A stretch of DNA of 64,000 bases from Bacteroidota bacterium (lineage in GTDB: Bacteria; Bacteroidota; Bacteroidia; AKYH767-A; 2013-40CM-41-45): the NCBI GenBank assembly GCA_016711505.1, contig JADJSV010000002.1:1-64000 (forward strand). The letters are read 5' to 3'. The notes below the pieces were generated by a model, which worked only from the letters and a program-made list of their open reading frames with translations, did not search any database and was not told the origin of the DNA. Numbering within the stretch: position 1 is the first letter of the stretch; each line of letters starts with the position of its first letter. Shown here piece by piece: positions 28,157-38,565 of the stretch. A program made the translations under genes and the position numbers.

Positions 28157-29125
28157 ATGATCATCCGTCCACGCCGTTTAAGAAGAAATGCAATCGTCAG
28201 AGAGATGATAGCAGAAACCCGTCTGTCAAAAGACATGTTCATCTATCCATACTTTGTGATCAAAGGAAAAAATATTGTACAGCCGATAACTGCTATGCCA
28301 GGTGTAAGCAGATTTACCGTTGATACATTGCTGATCGACGTAGAGAAAGGATTGAAATCCGGCATCAACAAAATTTTATTATTCGGAGTCGGCGAAGAAA
28401 AATCGGAAGATGCACATTCAGCACACGATTCACATACTGTTGTTGCCGAAGCAGTACGTGAACTGAAAGCGAAATTCGGAGATACGATCTATGTCATTAC
28501 AGATATTTGTCTGTGCGCCTATACAGAAAGCGGTCACTGCGGACTGATCAAAGACGATTACGTCGACAACGACAGTTCACTCGATGTACTTTCAAAGATG
28601 GCCCTCACTCATACCCAAGCCGGCGCCGACATGGTTGCGCCGAGTGATATGATGGATGGAAGAGTAGCTGCGATAAGAGCATTGCTCGATATGAACGGTT
28701 ATGAGAACACACCGATCATGTCGTACTCCACCAAGTTTGCATCAGCCTACTACGGTCCATTCCGCGAAGCAGCCGATTCAGCCCCCGGCAAAGGCGACCG
28801 CAAATCCTATCAGATGGATTCGCGCAATTTACGTGAAGCCGTAAGAGAAGCCGTCATCGACGAACAGGAAGGGGCAGACATGGTTATGGTAAAGCCTGCG
28901 CTTGCATATCTGGATGTCATCCGTGCCGTCCGCGAAGCGACATCGGTGCCATTAGCATGTTATAATGTTTCAGCAGAATACACCATGGTAAAAACCGCTG
29001 CAGCAGCGGGTTTGATAGATGAGCAGAGAATTGTGATGGAAAATATGTATGCATTTGCGAGAGCGGGGGCGGATGTGATAATTACATATCATGCCCGCGA
29101 CATTGTAGAAAACGGCTGGCTATAG
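28157..29125 (+). CDS. hemB: delta-aminolevulinic acid dehydratase (porphobilinogen synthase)
   Basis: A 322-residue enzyme condensing two 5-aminolevulinates to porphobilinogen. The Schiff-base lysines are K193 in SYSTKFASAYYGPF and K246 in MVMVKPALAYLD. The cysteine-bearing metal region DICLCAYTESGHCGL is present, indicating a zinc-type site. I chose the ATG at 28157 (MIIRPRRLRRN); an upstream in-frame codon would overlap hemCD. Gene order hemA-hemCD-hemB leaves out hemL, hemE and later genes, which are not in this window. Confidence 0.93.
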   Translation: MIIRPRRLRRNAIVREMIAETRLSKDMFIYPYFVIKGKNIVQPITAMPGVSRFTVDTLLIDVEKGLKSGINKILLFGVGEEKSEDAHSAHDSHTVVAEAVRELKAKFGDTIYVITDICLCAYTESGHCGLIKDDYVDNDSSLDVLSKMALTHTQAGADMVAPSDMMDGRVAAIRALLDMNGYENTPIMSYSTKFASAYYGPFREAADSAPGKGDRKSYQMDSRNLREAVREAVIDEQEGADMVMVKPALAYLDVIRAVREATSVPLACYNVSAEYTMVKTAAAAGLIDEQRIVMENMYAFARAGADVIITYHARDIVENGWL

Positions 29126-29154
29126 CAAGTCTCTTCTGACTTACTCTTTTTTTT

Positions 29155-30232
29155 AGGTCAAGGGTCAAAGGTCAAAGGTCACGCAGTACGACTTCTCATA
29201 GCCTGCATTCCACCTCCAAATCCCGCAGGGATATCTGCGGATTTTCTGCGTCTTCTGCGCAAATCTGCGGGAGATAAATCCACCTGAATTATTTCTGGCA
29301 GAATTACGTTTGCCATGTCAGCCCCGTAGGGGCGACCTGTTTGTAGAATGTAATTCGTCAAGGTCCAAATAGCCCCGTAGGGGCGGCCTGTGATTTGCCG
29401 AGCAACCACCTATGAAATATATATATTTGCATGAATCAATTAATCAAATTGATTTTTTTTTCAATTCCAGGTCTACATGAATTCACAGGTCGCCCCTACG
29501 GGGCTGATCGAATGTCCTTCCATTCCATTCTACAAACAGGTCGCCCCTACGGGCCTGTGTTATTAATTAACTATAGTCTTACAAAAACTAACACTTACAT
29601 TAATTCACTCAATCCCGTAGGGATTTCTGCGGATTTTCTGCGTCTTCTGCGCTCCCGATAGCTATCGGGATCTGCGGGAGATAAATCCACCTGAATTATT
29701 TCTGGCAGAATTACGTTTGCCATGTCAGCCCCGTAGGGGCGACCTGTTTGTAGAATGTAATTCGTTAAGGTCCTATTAGCCCCGTAGGGGCGGCCTGTGA
29801 TTTGCCGAGCAACCACCTATGAAATATATATATTTGCATGAATCAATTAATCAAATTGATTTTTTTTTCAATTCCAGGTCTACATGAATTCACAGGTCGC
29901 CCCTACGGGGCTGATCGAATGTCCTTCCATTCCATTCTACAAACAGGTCGCCCCTACGGGGCTGTGTTATTAATTAACTACAGTCTTACAAAAACTAACA
30001 CTTACACTAATTCACTCAATCCCGCAGGGATTTCTGCGGATTTTCTGCGTCTTCTGCGCAATTCTGCGGGAGAGAAATCCACATGAATTATTTCCCCGCA
30101 GAATTGCGCAGAAGACGCAGAAAATCCGCAGATTTTTTTTTGTGAATTAAATCACCTGCTACCTTGACTTTTACCCACTTTGTTTGTTAATCCGAAAAGT
30201 GACCTTTGACCTCTGACCTTTGACCTTGTTTG
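29155..30232. repeat. AGGTCA inverted repeats bracketing a repeat array
   Basis: AGGTCAAGGGTCAAAGGTCA with AAGGTCACG (29155-29184) is mirrored 1 kb later by GTGACCTTTGACCTCTGACC and TTTGACCTT (about 30199-30227). The pair flanks the whole palindromic and tandem array between hemB and korA. The same unit makes a compact hairpin at 445-512. Confidence 0.6.
29211..30140. repeat. tandem 407-bp duplication with nested palindromes
   Basis: Two near-identical 407-bp units (for example GAATTACGTTTGCCATGTCA at 29301 and again at 29708) are followed by a partial third. Each unit contains a CTGCGG-family block, four copies of a GTCGCCCCTACGGGGC-type palindrome, two in each orientation, and an AATCAAATTGATTTTTT stretch in the middle. 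The two palindrome pairs are inverted relative to each other (TTTGTAGAATG against CATTCTACAAA), so a unit can fold into one large hairpin. The CTGCGG block starting the second unit carries an extra palindrome, TCCCGATAGCTATCGGGA (about 29652-29669). Short open frames inside are translated repeats and not genes. Confidence 0.85.
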
Positions 30233-30321
30233 TTTGAAAAAAAACAGTCGCCAATCGCCACAGGAGCCTCAAAAAACCCTATATTCACCCCAGTAATTCT
30301 AAAAAAATCCCCATCCCAATT

Positions 30322-32184
30322 ATGGAACGTCAAAATGAGGTGTTGGACAATGTGATCATCAAATTTGCCGGTGATTCAGGTGACGGTATGCAGCTTACCG
30401 GAACTCAATTTACCAACACAGCTGCGTTGTTTGGAAATGACCTGAGTACTTTTCCTGATTTCCCCGCTGAGATCCGTGCCCCGCAAGGGACGCTAGCCGG
30501 AGTTTCCGGTTACCAGTTGCATTTCGGAAGTGTTGAAATATTTACTCCCGGCGATTTTTGCGATGTGCTTGTTGTTATGAATGCAGCAGCATTGAAAGCA
30601 AATCTGAATTTCCTTCGCAAAAGTGGAACGCTTATCGTTAACACCGATGGCTTCGATCCGAAAAATTTACGTCTTGCAAATATTCCTGAAGCAGAAAATC
30701 CGCTGGAGAATCATTCGCTGGATAATTATAAAGTGATCAGAATGGACGTGACGAAAATGACACGTGCCGCTCTGGAAGGTTCTGACCTTGGTGTGAAAGA
30801 GATCGATCGCGCGAAGAATATGTTCGTACTGGGATTCCTGTACTGGATGTATAACCGTGAGATGACTCACACATTGAAATTCCTCGAAGAGAAATTCGGA
30901 AAGAAACCGGATATCCTTGATGCGAACGTAAAGGTGTTGAAGGCAGGATACAATTTCGCTGAGACGAGAGAAGAAATGAGTACTCGTTACACGATCAATC
31001 CTGCGAAGATCGCTGCGGGAACTTACCGCAACATGATGGGTAACCAGGCTGCTGCACTTGCATTGATCGCTGCATCACAAAAATCAGGACTACAATTATT
31101 TTACGGAACATATCCGATAACACCTGCATCCGATATTCTTCACGAATTATCGAAGCAGAAAAATTTCGGAGTAAAAACATTTCAGGCAGAAGATGAGATC
31201 GCTGCTATCTGTTCTGCTATAGGCGCAAGCTTCGGCGGATCGTTAGGCGTGACGGCATCATCAGGTCCGGGTATCGCTTTGAAAGCGGAGGCCATGGGAC
31301 TTGCATTGATGCTTGAACTTCCATTGGTGATCATCAACGTACAACGTGGTGGACCATCGACAGGATTACCAACGAAGACAGAACAGAGTGACTTGATGCA
31401 GGCATATCACGGAAGAAACGGTGAAGCACCGATTCCTATCGTAGCAGCAGCAACGCCATCAGATTGTTTCAATATGGTGTATGAAGCATGTCGTATTGCC
31501 ATCATGTCTATGTCGCCGGTGATCATGTTGTCTGACGGATACATTGCCAATGGCGCCGAGCCATGGATGTTCCCGAAAGCATCAGACTTGAAACCGATTC
31601 CTGTAAAGTTTGCAAAAGAAAAAAATGCAGGCGAAAAATTCCTTCCATACAAACGTGATGAAAATCTTTCGCGTCCGTGGGCAATTCCGGGAGTGAAAGG
31701 TCTTGAGCATCGTATTGGTGGAATTGAAAAGCAGCACGAAACAGGAAACATCAGCTACGAAGCAGCGAACCATGAGTTCATGGTTAAGATGCGCGAAGCG
31801 AAAGTGGAGAAGATTGCTGACAATATTCCTGCACAGGATATAGAAGTAGGAACCGACAAAGGGAAATTACTGATACTTGGTTGGGGAAGTACATTCGGAG
31901 CCATCAAGAGTGCAGTGCTTCAGGCACGCGCAAAAGGTCTGGATGTATCGCATGCACACGTTCGTTACATCAAACCTTTCCCGAAAAATCTGGGCGAGAT
32001 ACTATACGGTTTCGAACACGTCATCATTCCTGAATTGAACAGCGGACAATTGATCAAAATTCTTCGTGATAAATTCCTAATTCCTGCAGAAGGGCTGAAC
32101 AAAGTGCAGGGAATGCCTTTTACAGCGGAGGAAATCCTGACTAAGATCGAAGCTCATTTTGGAAATGGTAAGTTGGTAAGTTGA
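30322..32184 (+). CDS. korA: 2-oxoacid:ferredoxin oxidoreductase, fused gamma-alpha subunit
   Basis: A 620-residue subunit of the oxygen-sensitive 2-oxoglutarate (or related 2-oxoacid) oxidoreductase that produces acyl-CoA and reduced ferredoxin. Residues 1-200 are the gamma domain (IIKFAGDSGDGMQLTGTQF, GDFCDVLVVMNAAALK). Residues about 225-460 are the pyrimidine-binding alpha domain (YGTYPITPASDILHELS, FQAEDEIAAICSAIGASFGG, TASSGPGIALKAEAMGLA, VQRGGPSTGLPTKTEQSDL). A transketolase C-like domain closes it (LLILGWGSTFGAIKSAV). The pairing with korB as a two-gene alpha/beta form is typical of Bacteroidota. No ferredoxin gene is adjacent. Confidence 0.92.
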   Translation: MERQNEVLDNVIIKFAGDSGDGMQLTGTQFTNTAALFGNDLSTFPDFPAEIRAPQGTLAGVSGYQLHFGSVEIFTPGDFCDVLVVMNAAALKANLNFLRKSGTLIVNTDGFDPKNLRLANIPEAENPLENHSLDNYKVIRMDVTKMTRAALEGSDLGVKEIDRAKNMFVLGFLYWMYNREMTHTLKFLEEKFGKKPDILDANVKVLKAGYNFAETREEMSTRYTINPAKIAAGTYRNMMGNQAAALALIAASQKSGLQLFYGTYPITPASDILHELSKQKNFGVKTFQAEDEIAAICSAIGASFGGSLGVTASSGPGIALKAEAMGLALMLELPLVIINVQRGGPSTGLPTKTEQSDLMQAYHGRNGEAPIPIVAAATPSDCFNMVYEACRIAIMSMSPVIMLSDGYIANGAEPWMFPKASDLKPIPVKFAKEKNAGEKFLPYKRDENLSRPWAIPGVKGLEHRIGGIEKQHETGNISYEAANHEFMVKMREAKVEKIADNIPAQDIEVGTDKGKLLILGWGSTFGAIKSAVLQARAKGLDVSHAHVRYIKPFPKNLGEILYGFEHVIIPELNSGQLIKILRDKFLIPAEGLNKVQGMPFTAEEILTKIEAHFGNGKLVS

Positions 32185-32239
32185 GAATGAAGTGACAATT
32201 ACTATAATTAGAAATGAAGTAGAGTGAAGTGAAATTATA

Positions 32240-32320
32240 AAGTAAAAAGAGAAGTAAAAGGAAGTAGAATAGTTTTACCTGTTACTTCTCTTCACTTCTA
32301 CTCACTAAAAAGTCACCAAA
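32240..32320. repeat. GAAGTAG-rich inverted repeat between korA and korB
   Basis: AAGAGAAGTAA (about 32249-32259) is mirrored by TTACTTCTCTT (about 32282-32292), flanked by further GAAGTAGA and TCTACT copies. It sits in the 188-bp gap between korA and korB and could form an internal mRNA hairpin tuning korB expression. Nothing else is seen in that gap. Confidence 0.45.
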
Positions 32321-32372
32321 TAGTAATTAGTAAAAAAATCAAAAAAGCCAAAAGGCTTAAAAAATATAAAGT

Positions 32373-33393
32373 ATGGATCCAGTAGTAGAAAAGTTCACAA
32401 ACAAAGATCTCGTAACCGATCAGGAAATCAGGTGGTGTCCCGGTTGCGGCGATTACTCCATAGTTAAACAAGCACAAACGGTAATTCCTGAGTTGGGAAT
32501 ACCACGTGAAAATATAGTATTCATTTCCGGTATCGGATGTTCTTCGCGTTTTCCGTATTATATGGAGACGTATGGTATGCATTCCATTCACGGGCGTGCG
32601 ACAGCGATTGCGAGTGGACTGAAAGGTTCGCGTCCGGAGTTGAGTGTATGGATCGTGACCGGTGATGGTGATGCATTGTCTATCGGTGGTAATCACACGA
32701 TCCACATGTTACGCCGTAATTTCGACGTGAACATTTTATTGTTCAACAATGAGATCTACGGATTAACGAAAGGACAATACTCACCGACATCAGAGCAGGG
32801 AAAAGTAACGAAGTCGACACCGATGGGTTCGATCGATCATCCGTTCAATCCGATTGCGCTTTGTATGGGAGCAGATGCAACGTTCGTTGCAAGAAGCATG
32901 GACCGTGATCCAAAACATCTGCAAGCGATCCTACGCCGTGCAAACGATCACAAAGGTGCCAGCTTCGTAGAGATCTACCAGAACTGCAACGTATTTAATG
33001 ATGGAGCTTTCGAAGTCTTCACAGAAAAATCGTCGAAGAAAAATTTTCATGGAAAACGGCAAGCCGTTGATCTTCGGTGAAAACTCCGACAAAGGAATCC
33101 GCCTTGACGGTTTCACTCCAACCATAGTAGACCTCACAGCCACCGGCGCATCCGCCAACGACATGTGGATCCACGACGAGACCGACAGAGTAAAAGCCGG
33201 CATCCTCAGTCGTTTCTTCGACAATCCTAAAAATCCAAATCATTTACCACGTCCGTTCGGTGTGTTCTATGTTGAGAAAAGGGAGTGTTATGAGGATTCG
33301 ATGACTAAGCAGATTAATGATGCTCGCAGCAAAAAGGGCGACGGGGATCTTGATGCTTTGTTGAGAGGGCGGGAGACTTGGACGGTGAATTGA
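32373..33393 (+). CDS. korB: 2-oxoacid:ferredoxin oxidoreductase beta subunit, one frameshift
   Basis: The first 236 codons carry the TPP-binding domain: RWCPGCGDYSIVKQ, FISGIGCSSRFPYYM, HGRATAIASGLK, VTGDGDALSIGGNH and FNNEIYGLTKGQYSPTS. Cysteines in CPGCG and GIGCS are expected Fe-S ligands. The frame is lost near 33045 in AAGAAAAATTTT; the other frame then gives MENGKPLIFGENSDKGIRL to the TGA at 33391-33393, the normal C-terminal domain. Restoring one base gives a protein of about 340 residues. The rest of the gene is well conserved, so a base-calling error at the A/T run is more likely than a null mutation. Confidence 0.85.
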
Positions 33394-33489
33394 GGTGTAT
33401 AAAATTTACTAAAATGGTTTTGTTTAATCAATTTATTTAGTGGAAACGGAAGATCTTTGTAAAATTAAAATCTCTAGACTTAATAATTT

Positions 33490-34460
33490 TGGACAGGCCA
33501 AGTCATTGAGAGTAAATTATGTGAAATTCTTAACGAAATTAAAAGTGATAGACATAAAGCTTATAGCTATTATCTTAGAGGTTTATATTTAAACAATGAC
33601 TCCAGATACACTCGGAAAGAAAAAATTGCCAATTGCTTTGTTTGCGGGCTCTTTGAAAACGGAAGAAGCAGAGAGTTTTTAAGGAATATAGTTTTCTGCA
33701 TTCTTGATATTGATAAATTAGGGAGTGAAAAAACTAATTGAGGCAAAGGAATTTTATTAAGAGATTCATTTGTTTTTGCCCTATGGAATCTCTTCTAGAG
33801 ATGGTTTAAAGGGTCTTGTTTATTTTAAAATATGAATTTGATTTAATTGATTTAGATATACATACTGTGCATAAATTGCATTTATTCAATTGCAAAATTA
33901 CTTTATTCAACAATATGGAATAGTTTTAGATAAAAGTGGAAATGATATTACAAGGCCTTGTTTTTTATCTTATGAGCCAGATTTGATATTAAAAAAACAA
34001 TTTGATCCATTTGTTGTAACTAAAGAGATTAATACTAAAATTAAAAAAGTGAAGTTTTTCATTTATCTGGAAAATCCAAGTCTCTTTTGAATGAAAGTTG
34101 TTTTGTATAGTACTTTCGAAAAAACAAAGTCTTTGATAGAAAACGATGAAAGATATTATTTCTTATCTTACCAAGAATTCTAAATCTATTACCTTCACGT
34201 ACGATAATTGGCTTAAAGTAGCACTTGCAATATCTAGTACATTTAGTTTTGATGCTTGATCTAAATATTTTATTCAACTTAGTATGTTAGATAAAGATAA
34301 ATACAACGAAGGAATTGTTTGAATTTACTTATTAATTGTTATTCGAATTCTAGAGGTCAAATAGGTTTTAACACAATAATACATTTGGCATGTGAATTAG
34401 GATTTAAATATAAAAATATAAACGCGGGAAGTACCTACATGGCGTAGAATTCTCTAAGGT
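33490..34460 (+). pseudogene. VirE-N / PriCT-2 domain primase-like protein, heavily frameshifted
   Basis: Piecing frames together gives EIKSDRHKAYSYYLRGLY, KIANCFVCGLFENGRSREFL, IVFCILDIDKLG, GLVIFKYEFDLIDLDIHT-like text, NYFIQQYGIVLDKSGNDITRP with CFLSYEPDLIL, then MKDIISYLTKNSKSITFTYD, NWLKVALAISSTFSFD and SKYFIQLSMLDKDKYNEG. The LDIDKL, SGxDxxRxCFLSYDPD and W.KVA.A..F..F..LS..KY orders are those of the VirE N-terminal (BT4734-like) domain followed by PriCT-2, found in mobile-element primase proteins of Bacteroidota. At least six frame changes are needed. No helicase domain follows. It is clearly not expressed as one protein from this sequence. Function is inferred from the family only. Confidence 0.6.
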
Positions 34461-34511
34461 CATGAATGTCACTTGTTAATCGGGAGGAGCTCCCAATAGT
34501 TTGAAAAGCCA

Positions 34512-36546
34512 ATGACTTTGTCAGATTATGGTAAATCAATCAGGGACTTTCCGCTTTTTTGTACTAGGAAAAATTAGATGAATATTTTACAGATGAAAAA
34601 TAATTCTCATTTTATGTAGGATTAGAGCTAAGCTTGCTAAACAAAGAGGCCAAAAACATCTAATTCATTTGCTTTCGGCTGATGAACATTTCAATTATCA
34701 TTTGAATGCCGAGAGAAATAATAACTTGGTAAACGATGAAATTCTTCTGTTAAACAGCTTATTACCTAGCAGAAAGAAATGGAAAAAGCTGAACAAAAAA
34801 AGCAGATATTCAAGTAATGGCCAGAGAATTAATTCAATTGACAATGTTGTAAATTCTTTATTGGTAACAATTAAATTTTACAAAATAAATTTTCCCAATG
34901 AACCATTTTTAAATAGCCTAAATTCATTTATTAATAATTTACGAATGGCTATTAATTCATCGGACTATACAATAAAAAGCCCTGTAGTTTTGCCTAGACT
35001 GAAAAGCAAAATTAACAATTTTAAAATATTTGCCGACCAATATCATTTAGTTTAACTTAAAAGATAGGATAATAATAAGTTTAACAAATCAATATTTAAC
35101 CGATCTTTTTTGATGATTTTTTCATTCTAGTTCATTTGCATTTAGATCAGTTCGTAGAGAAGAAGCAAAAAAAGATAGTCAATCACCACAGTGCAATTGA
35201 AGCTATTAACGAATTATAAAAAAGGTATAGAGGAAAAAGATTGTGGGTTGCTGAGTGTGATATAAGTAAGTTTTTTGATTCAGTACACCATAAAATAGTA
35301 AAGACTCAATTTAAACGAATGATAAAGTTGGTTAAAAAAACAAACCTAACGATTATGATTCAAGAGCTGAAGCTGTATTTTACAAATATTTAGATTCGTA
35401 TTCCTTTTGTAAAATGTTTTGCCCTTAAATTGGGCAAATCATACGGGTATTGGGAAAGGCATAAAATGCCTTTAGGAGAATTTGGGTGTGGGTTAAGTGG
35501 GCTTGATTAAAAAGAAATATTTTTAAAAATTTTAATGTTGCAAGATTGGTATTCCGCAAGGGGGTGCACTATCTGGGTTAATTGCAAATTTAGTTCTAGA
35601 TTTTGCAGACAGAAAAATGCAAAGTCTTAATGACTCAAAATTGTTATATGTACGATTTTGTGATGATATGATCATAATACATCCTTCTAAAAAGAAAGCA
35701 ATTGAAGCGTCGAAAAACTTACTATAAAGCATTGGAAGAGTTGCATTTAATTTCTCATGAATTTGTTAAAATCTTGTAAATGATTCGCGTAATGCATTAA
35801 AGCAATTTTGGAATAGCGAATTGAAATCGAAGAGTCCATATATGTGGTCTTCTAATTATTCCAACAGTTTTCAATGGTTTGGATTTGTAGGATATGAAAT
35901 ACATTACACAGGTCAGATAAGAGTAAGGAAAAGTTCAATATTAAAAGAGAAGACAAAGCAAAAAGAAGTTGTAAATAACATTCTGAAAGCAATTAAATTT
36001 GGGAAAAGGAAGAGTGATCAAACAGTTCAAGAATCTGCAATTAATAGATTGATTGGAATGTCAGTTGGTAGGATTAATATGAATGATTTTGACAAAGTTG
36101 AAAATGATATGTGTTGGGTAAATGGATTTCTAAAGTTAAATGATAATCCACATGTAAGAGCTCAATTAAAAGATTTAGATAAATGTAGGGCAAAGCAATT
36201 TTCAAAATTGATTAGGGAGACAAAGAAAATCTCAAATGGAATGCCAATTAAAGTTCGAAATAGGATTAGTAAAGTTGCATTTTGCCCAATAAATGGAATT
36301 TCGGAAAAGCAATCGTTACAAATTAGAAATTTATTGCAAAAGAGTGAAATCCTTGACATGAATTTTTATGTAAACTCCAAAGTAGATTTTGAAGAATTAA
36401 ATTGGGACTTAATTCTTGGTATAGAATTCATTGAAATTAAAGAAGAAATATTATATTTATTATTAAATGCAAAACAAATCAAGGGCCCATTATTTTACGG
36501 CAAGCCATATAGCTATTTTTATCATGTAATAGAAAAGAAGGTATAA
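34512..36546 (+). pseudogene. reverse transcriptase, DRT/UG-like, frameshifted
   Basis: Merging frames gives about 660 residues. An N-terminal helical region (34669-35055; LSADEHFNYHLNAERNNNLV, VVLPRLKSKINNFKIF) leads into reverse transcriptase motifs: QLKDRIIISL.NQYLTDLFDD, SFAFRSVRRE, AECDISKFFDSVHHKIV (catalytic Asp, palm A), YLDSYSFCKNVLPLNW, RIGIPQGGALSGLIANLVLD, and YVRFCDDMIIIHPSKKK (the YxDD box reads FCDD). WFGFVGYEIHYTGQIRVRKS and an intact 240-residue C-terminal region (35821-36546) follow, ending FYGKPYSYFYHVIEKK. There is no maturase or endonuclease domain as in group II introns; the long unique C-terminus is like defence-associated reverse transcriptases. About seven indels and stops interrupt it. 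The exact class is not determined. Confidence 0.7.
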
Positions 36547-36787
36547 TTAATTGCAAGCATCAAAATATTGAACTTGATTTCATTTTCCAGTTCGGAAAGT
36601 TATTCGGAAATGAGCTGAGAATTTTAAATATGCCTAAAACCTCGTGTGTCATTCCCCTCGCAGTTAGGAAGATCACAAAAATTACAATTGTCTTGTGATA
36701 ATAATTAATAACTTCTTGGCGTAAAGACCCTTGATGTGATGCGAAATTGAATTATTGTGCTAAACTCCGATTAACATTCAGTAGAAC
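36547..36787. other. AT-rich spacer after reverse transcriptase
   Basis: This spacer between the reverse transcriptase stop and the next broken gene holds no recognisable gene, hairpin or promoter. Confidence 0.4.
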
Positions 36788-37498
36788 GGCTTAGAATTAT
36801 ATTTAAATAGTCTAGAACAAGATAATTATGTTAAACTTACTCCAAGTACTCTCAATTTGGCAATTGACTGGAGACTTAAAAGGAGCCTATTTATAGGCTA
36901 TTTGATAATGTCAAATGGCTGGATAATTTTTGAAACGGGTGAGATCATGCTTAGTTGTTTTAATAATTTCAGAAATTATCCTGATGAAATGATTGGAGAT
37001 AAGGAGGAAGGTCATGCTATTATTGGTGCAAATGATGGTGATGGAAACTTAAACGCTATTATTTACGAGTCTGGAATGGATGCTTATATAATGTCTGCTA
37101 CAAATGTCATTACTGAAAAAGTGGTATCAGATTTTAAAGCTACTTGTGCATTAAAAATAAATCATCCTACATTATTTGGCTTAGAATTGTCAAAGAAAAT
37201 TCCTTTTGTTTCTTCTGGATTGGAAGGGAATTGCAACTATTCTGAATCACGAATTAAATTCTTGGATAATCAATTGAGTCAAAATAGAAGATTCAGTTCT
37301 ATCGATTGGAAGAATGATCCTAATGCAAAAGTATATTTATCCCAAATAACAATGGGCATAGAGATCTTTTTAAAACTTGAAAAATATAAGCATCAGCAAG
37401 AATATCGAATGGTATGGTTTTCAAATAGAGCTATAAAAGAATCAATTATAATACAGTGCCCAGAAGCTATTGAGTATTGCGAAAGGTTGATTTTTTGA
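36788..37498 (+). pseudogene. DUF2971-like accessory protein, N-terminal frameshifts
   Basis: The open frame from 36857 to 37498 covers the main body. Across two frame changes before about 36960 the text reads SLEQDNYVKLTPSTLNLAID, then PIYRLFDNVKWLDNF, then ETGEIMLSCFNNFRNYPDEM and GDKEEGHAIIG. The pattern of a short domain opening with a residue run such as YRLFDxxxWxxxFFxxGxxxLSxxxxFRxxxDE, ending with a KYKHQQEYRMVWFSN motif, resembles DUF2971-type proteins, which often sit next to phage-defence genes. No enzyme residues can be named. Its base composition is AT-rich like the rest of the island. The family call is tentative. Confidence 0.4.
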
Positions 37499-37774
37499 TA
37501 ATTATAATTTTAAAAGTATTGTTTGCCTCGTTTTACCTAGAGATTAATCGGTTTTGATTTAGAATTATTATTTACATTTGTCAAGTTGTTCTCAAAACAC
37601 ACAGTTCTAAGATAGTTGTTCCGGAATTCAAACGTCGAACGGGTTTGGTTAAAGTTTAATAGAAGGCTTTTAAAGCAAGTTTCTTATGGATTTTTCTAAT
37701 ATCATTTATGTCATTCGATTCTAACTATATATTCATTCCGTTTCAAGACACTCCTTTTAATTAAATTTAAAGAA

Positions 37775-38406
37775 ATGGTAGAAGTAATTGGTGAAACAAA
37801 TCCATTATATGTCAAGGAATTAACTAATGGTGGAATTCCTTGGGATTTTATTATTCCAACAATTATTGCAATTGTTACCACATCGATTGTTGTATACGAT
37901 AGAGTAAAAAAGGCAAAGATATCAGCTAAGCTTCTTAGTTTTGCTTATTCCCCGCAAGCAAGTTTTATAAGTCAAAATCTACATGGTCAACCTATTTCAT
38001 TAAGTGGGCAACAGTATTTCTTGAAATTATCTTTTCAGGTAACAGGGAAGAATTATTTCTTCTCGGATGTTATGATTGATGTAAAGTATCTTAACGATAA
38101 CAATATATATCGAGCGAAAATATTTTGGAATAAACCTATAACTTGAGTTTTGTTGGTGGAACAATATATGATATCAATATTCCTCAAGACGAATTTTTAG
38201 CTTTTAATAACATGCTTCCTGTAGATAAGGTTACTTTTAAGTATATTACTTTCATAGTTGAAGAAAATAGAAACAGATATAATAACTGATATTTTCATTA
38301 GATTTGATGATCCAAGTGGTAAAACCAAAAGCCTGAGGCAAATAAAGTGTTTGAAACAGATACATTAAGAATGCTCTTTGACAGAGAAATATTTATTCAA
38401 AGATAA
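37775..38406 (+). pseudogene. membrane-anchored hypothetical protein, frameshifted
   Basis: I do not recognise this family. An intact 123-residue start (37775-38146) has one membrane helix (DFIIPTIIAIVTTSIVVYDR, about residues 24-43) after a short outside segment, then a soluble part rich in predicted beta strands (KLLSFAYSPQASFISQN, QQYFLKLSFQVTGKNYFFSD). Changing frame twice after 38146 continues it as SFVGGTIYDINIPQDEFLAF and VFETDTLRMLFDREIFIQR to a TAA at 38404-38406, about 205 residues in all. Position between the DUF2971-like and DUF6615-like genes suggests a part in the same cassette, but that is inference. Confidence 0.45.
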
Positions 38407-38565
38407 ATTAAATTTGAATAATATAAAAAAGGTAAACTTAACTCATCAAGAGAATTTCAATAGGGGATTTAGTTGGTCGTTACTAACTCGAATGAAATTT
38501 AGTTTTTCGTTTTAATTTTAAGGCTGGAATAAGCTTTCTAAATAAAACTTTTAATAAGTATACTA

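Noticed and set aside
29211..30140. CRISPR-like regular repeats
   Set aside because: Repeats are palindromic in both orientations, spacers are themselves duplicated with the 407-bp unit, and there are no cas genes.
35100..35820. Group II intron around the reverse transcriptase
   Set aside because: No maturase X domain or HNH endonuclease follows, and no domain V-like hairpin was seen downstream.
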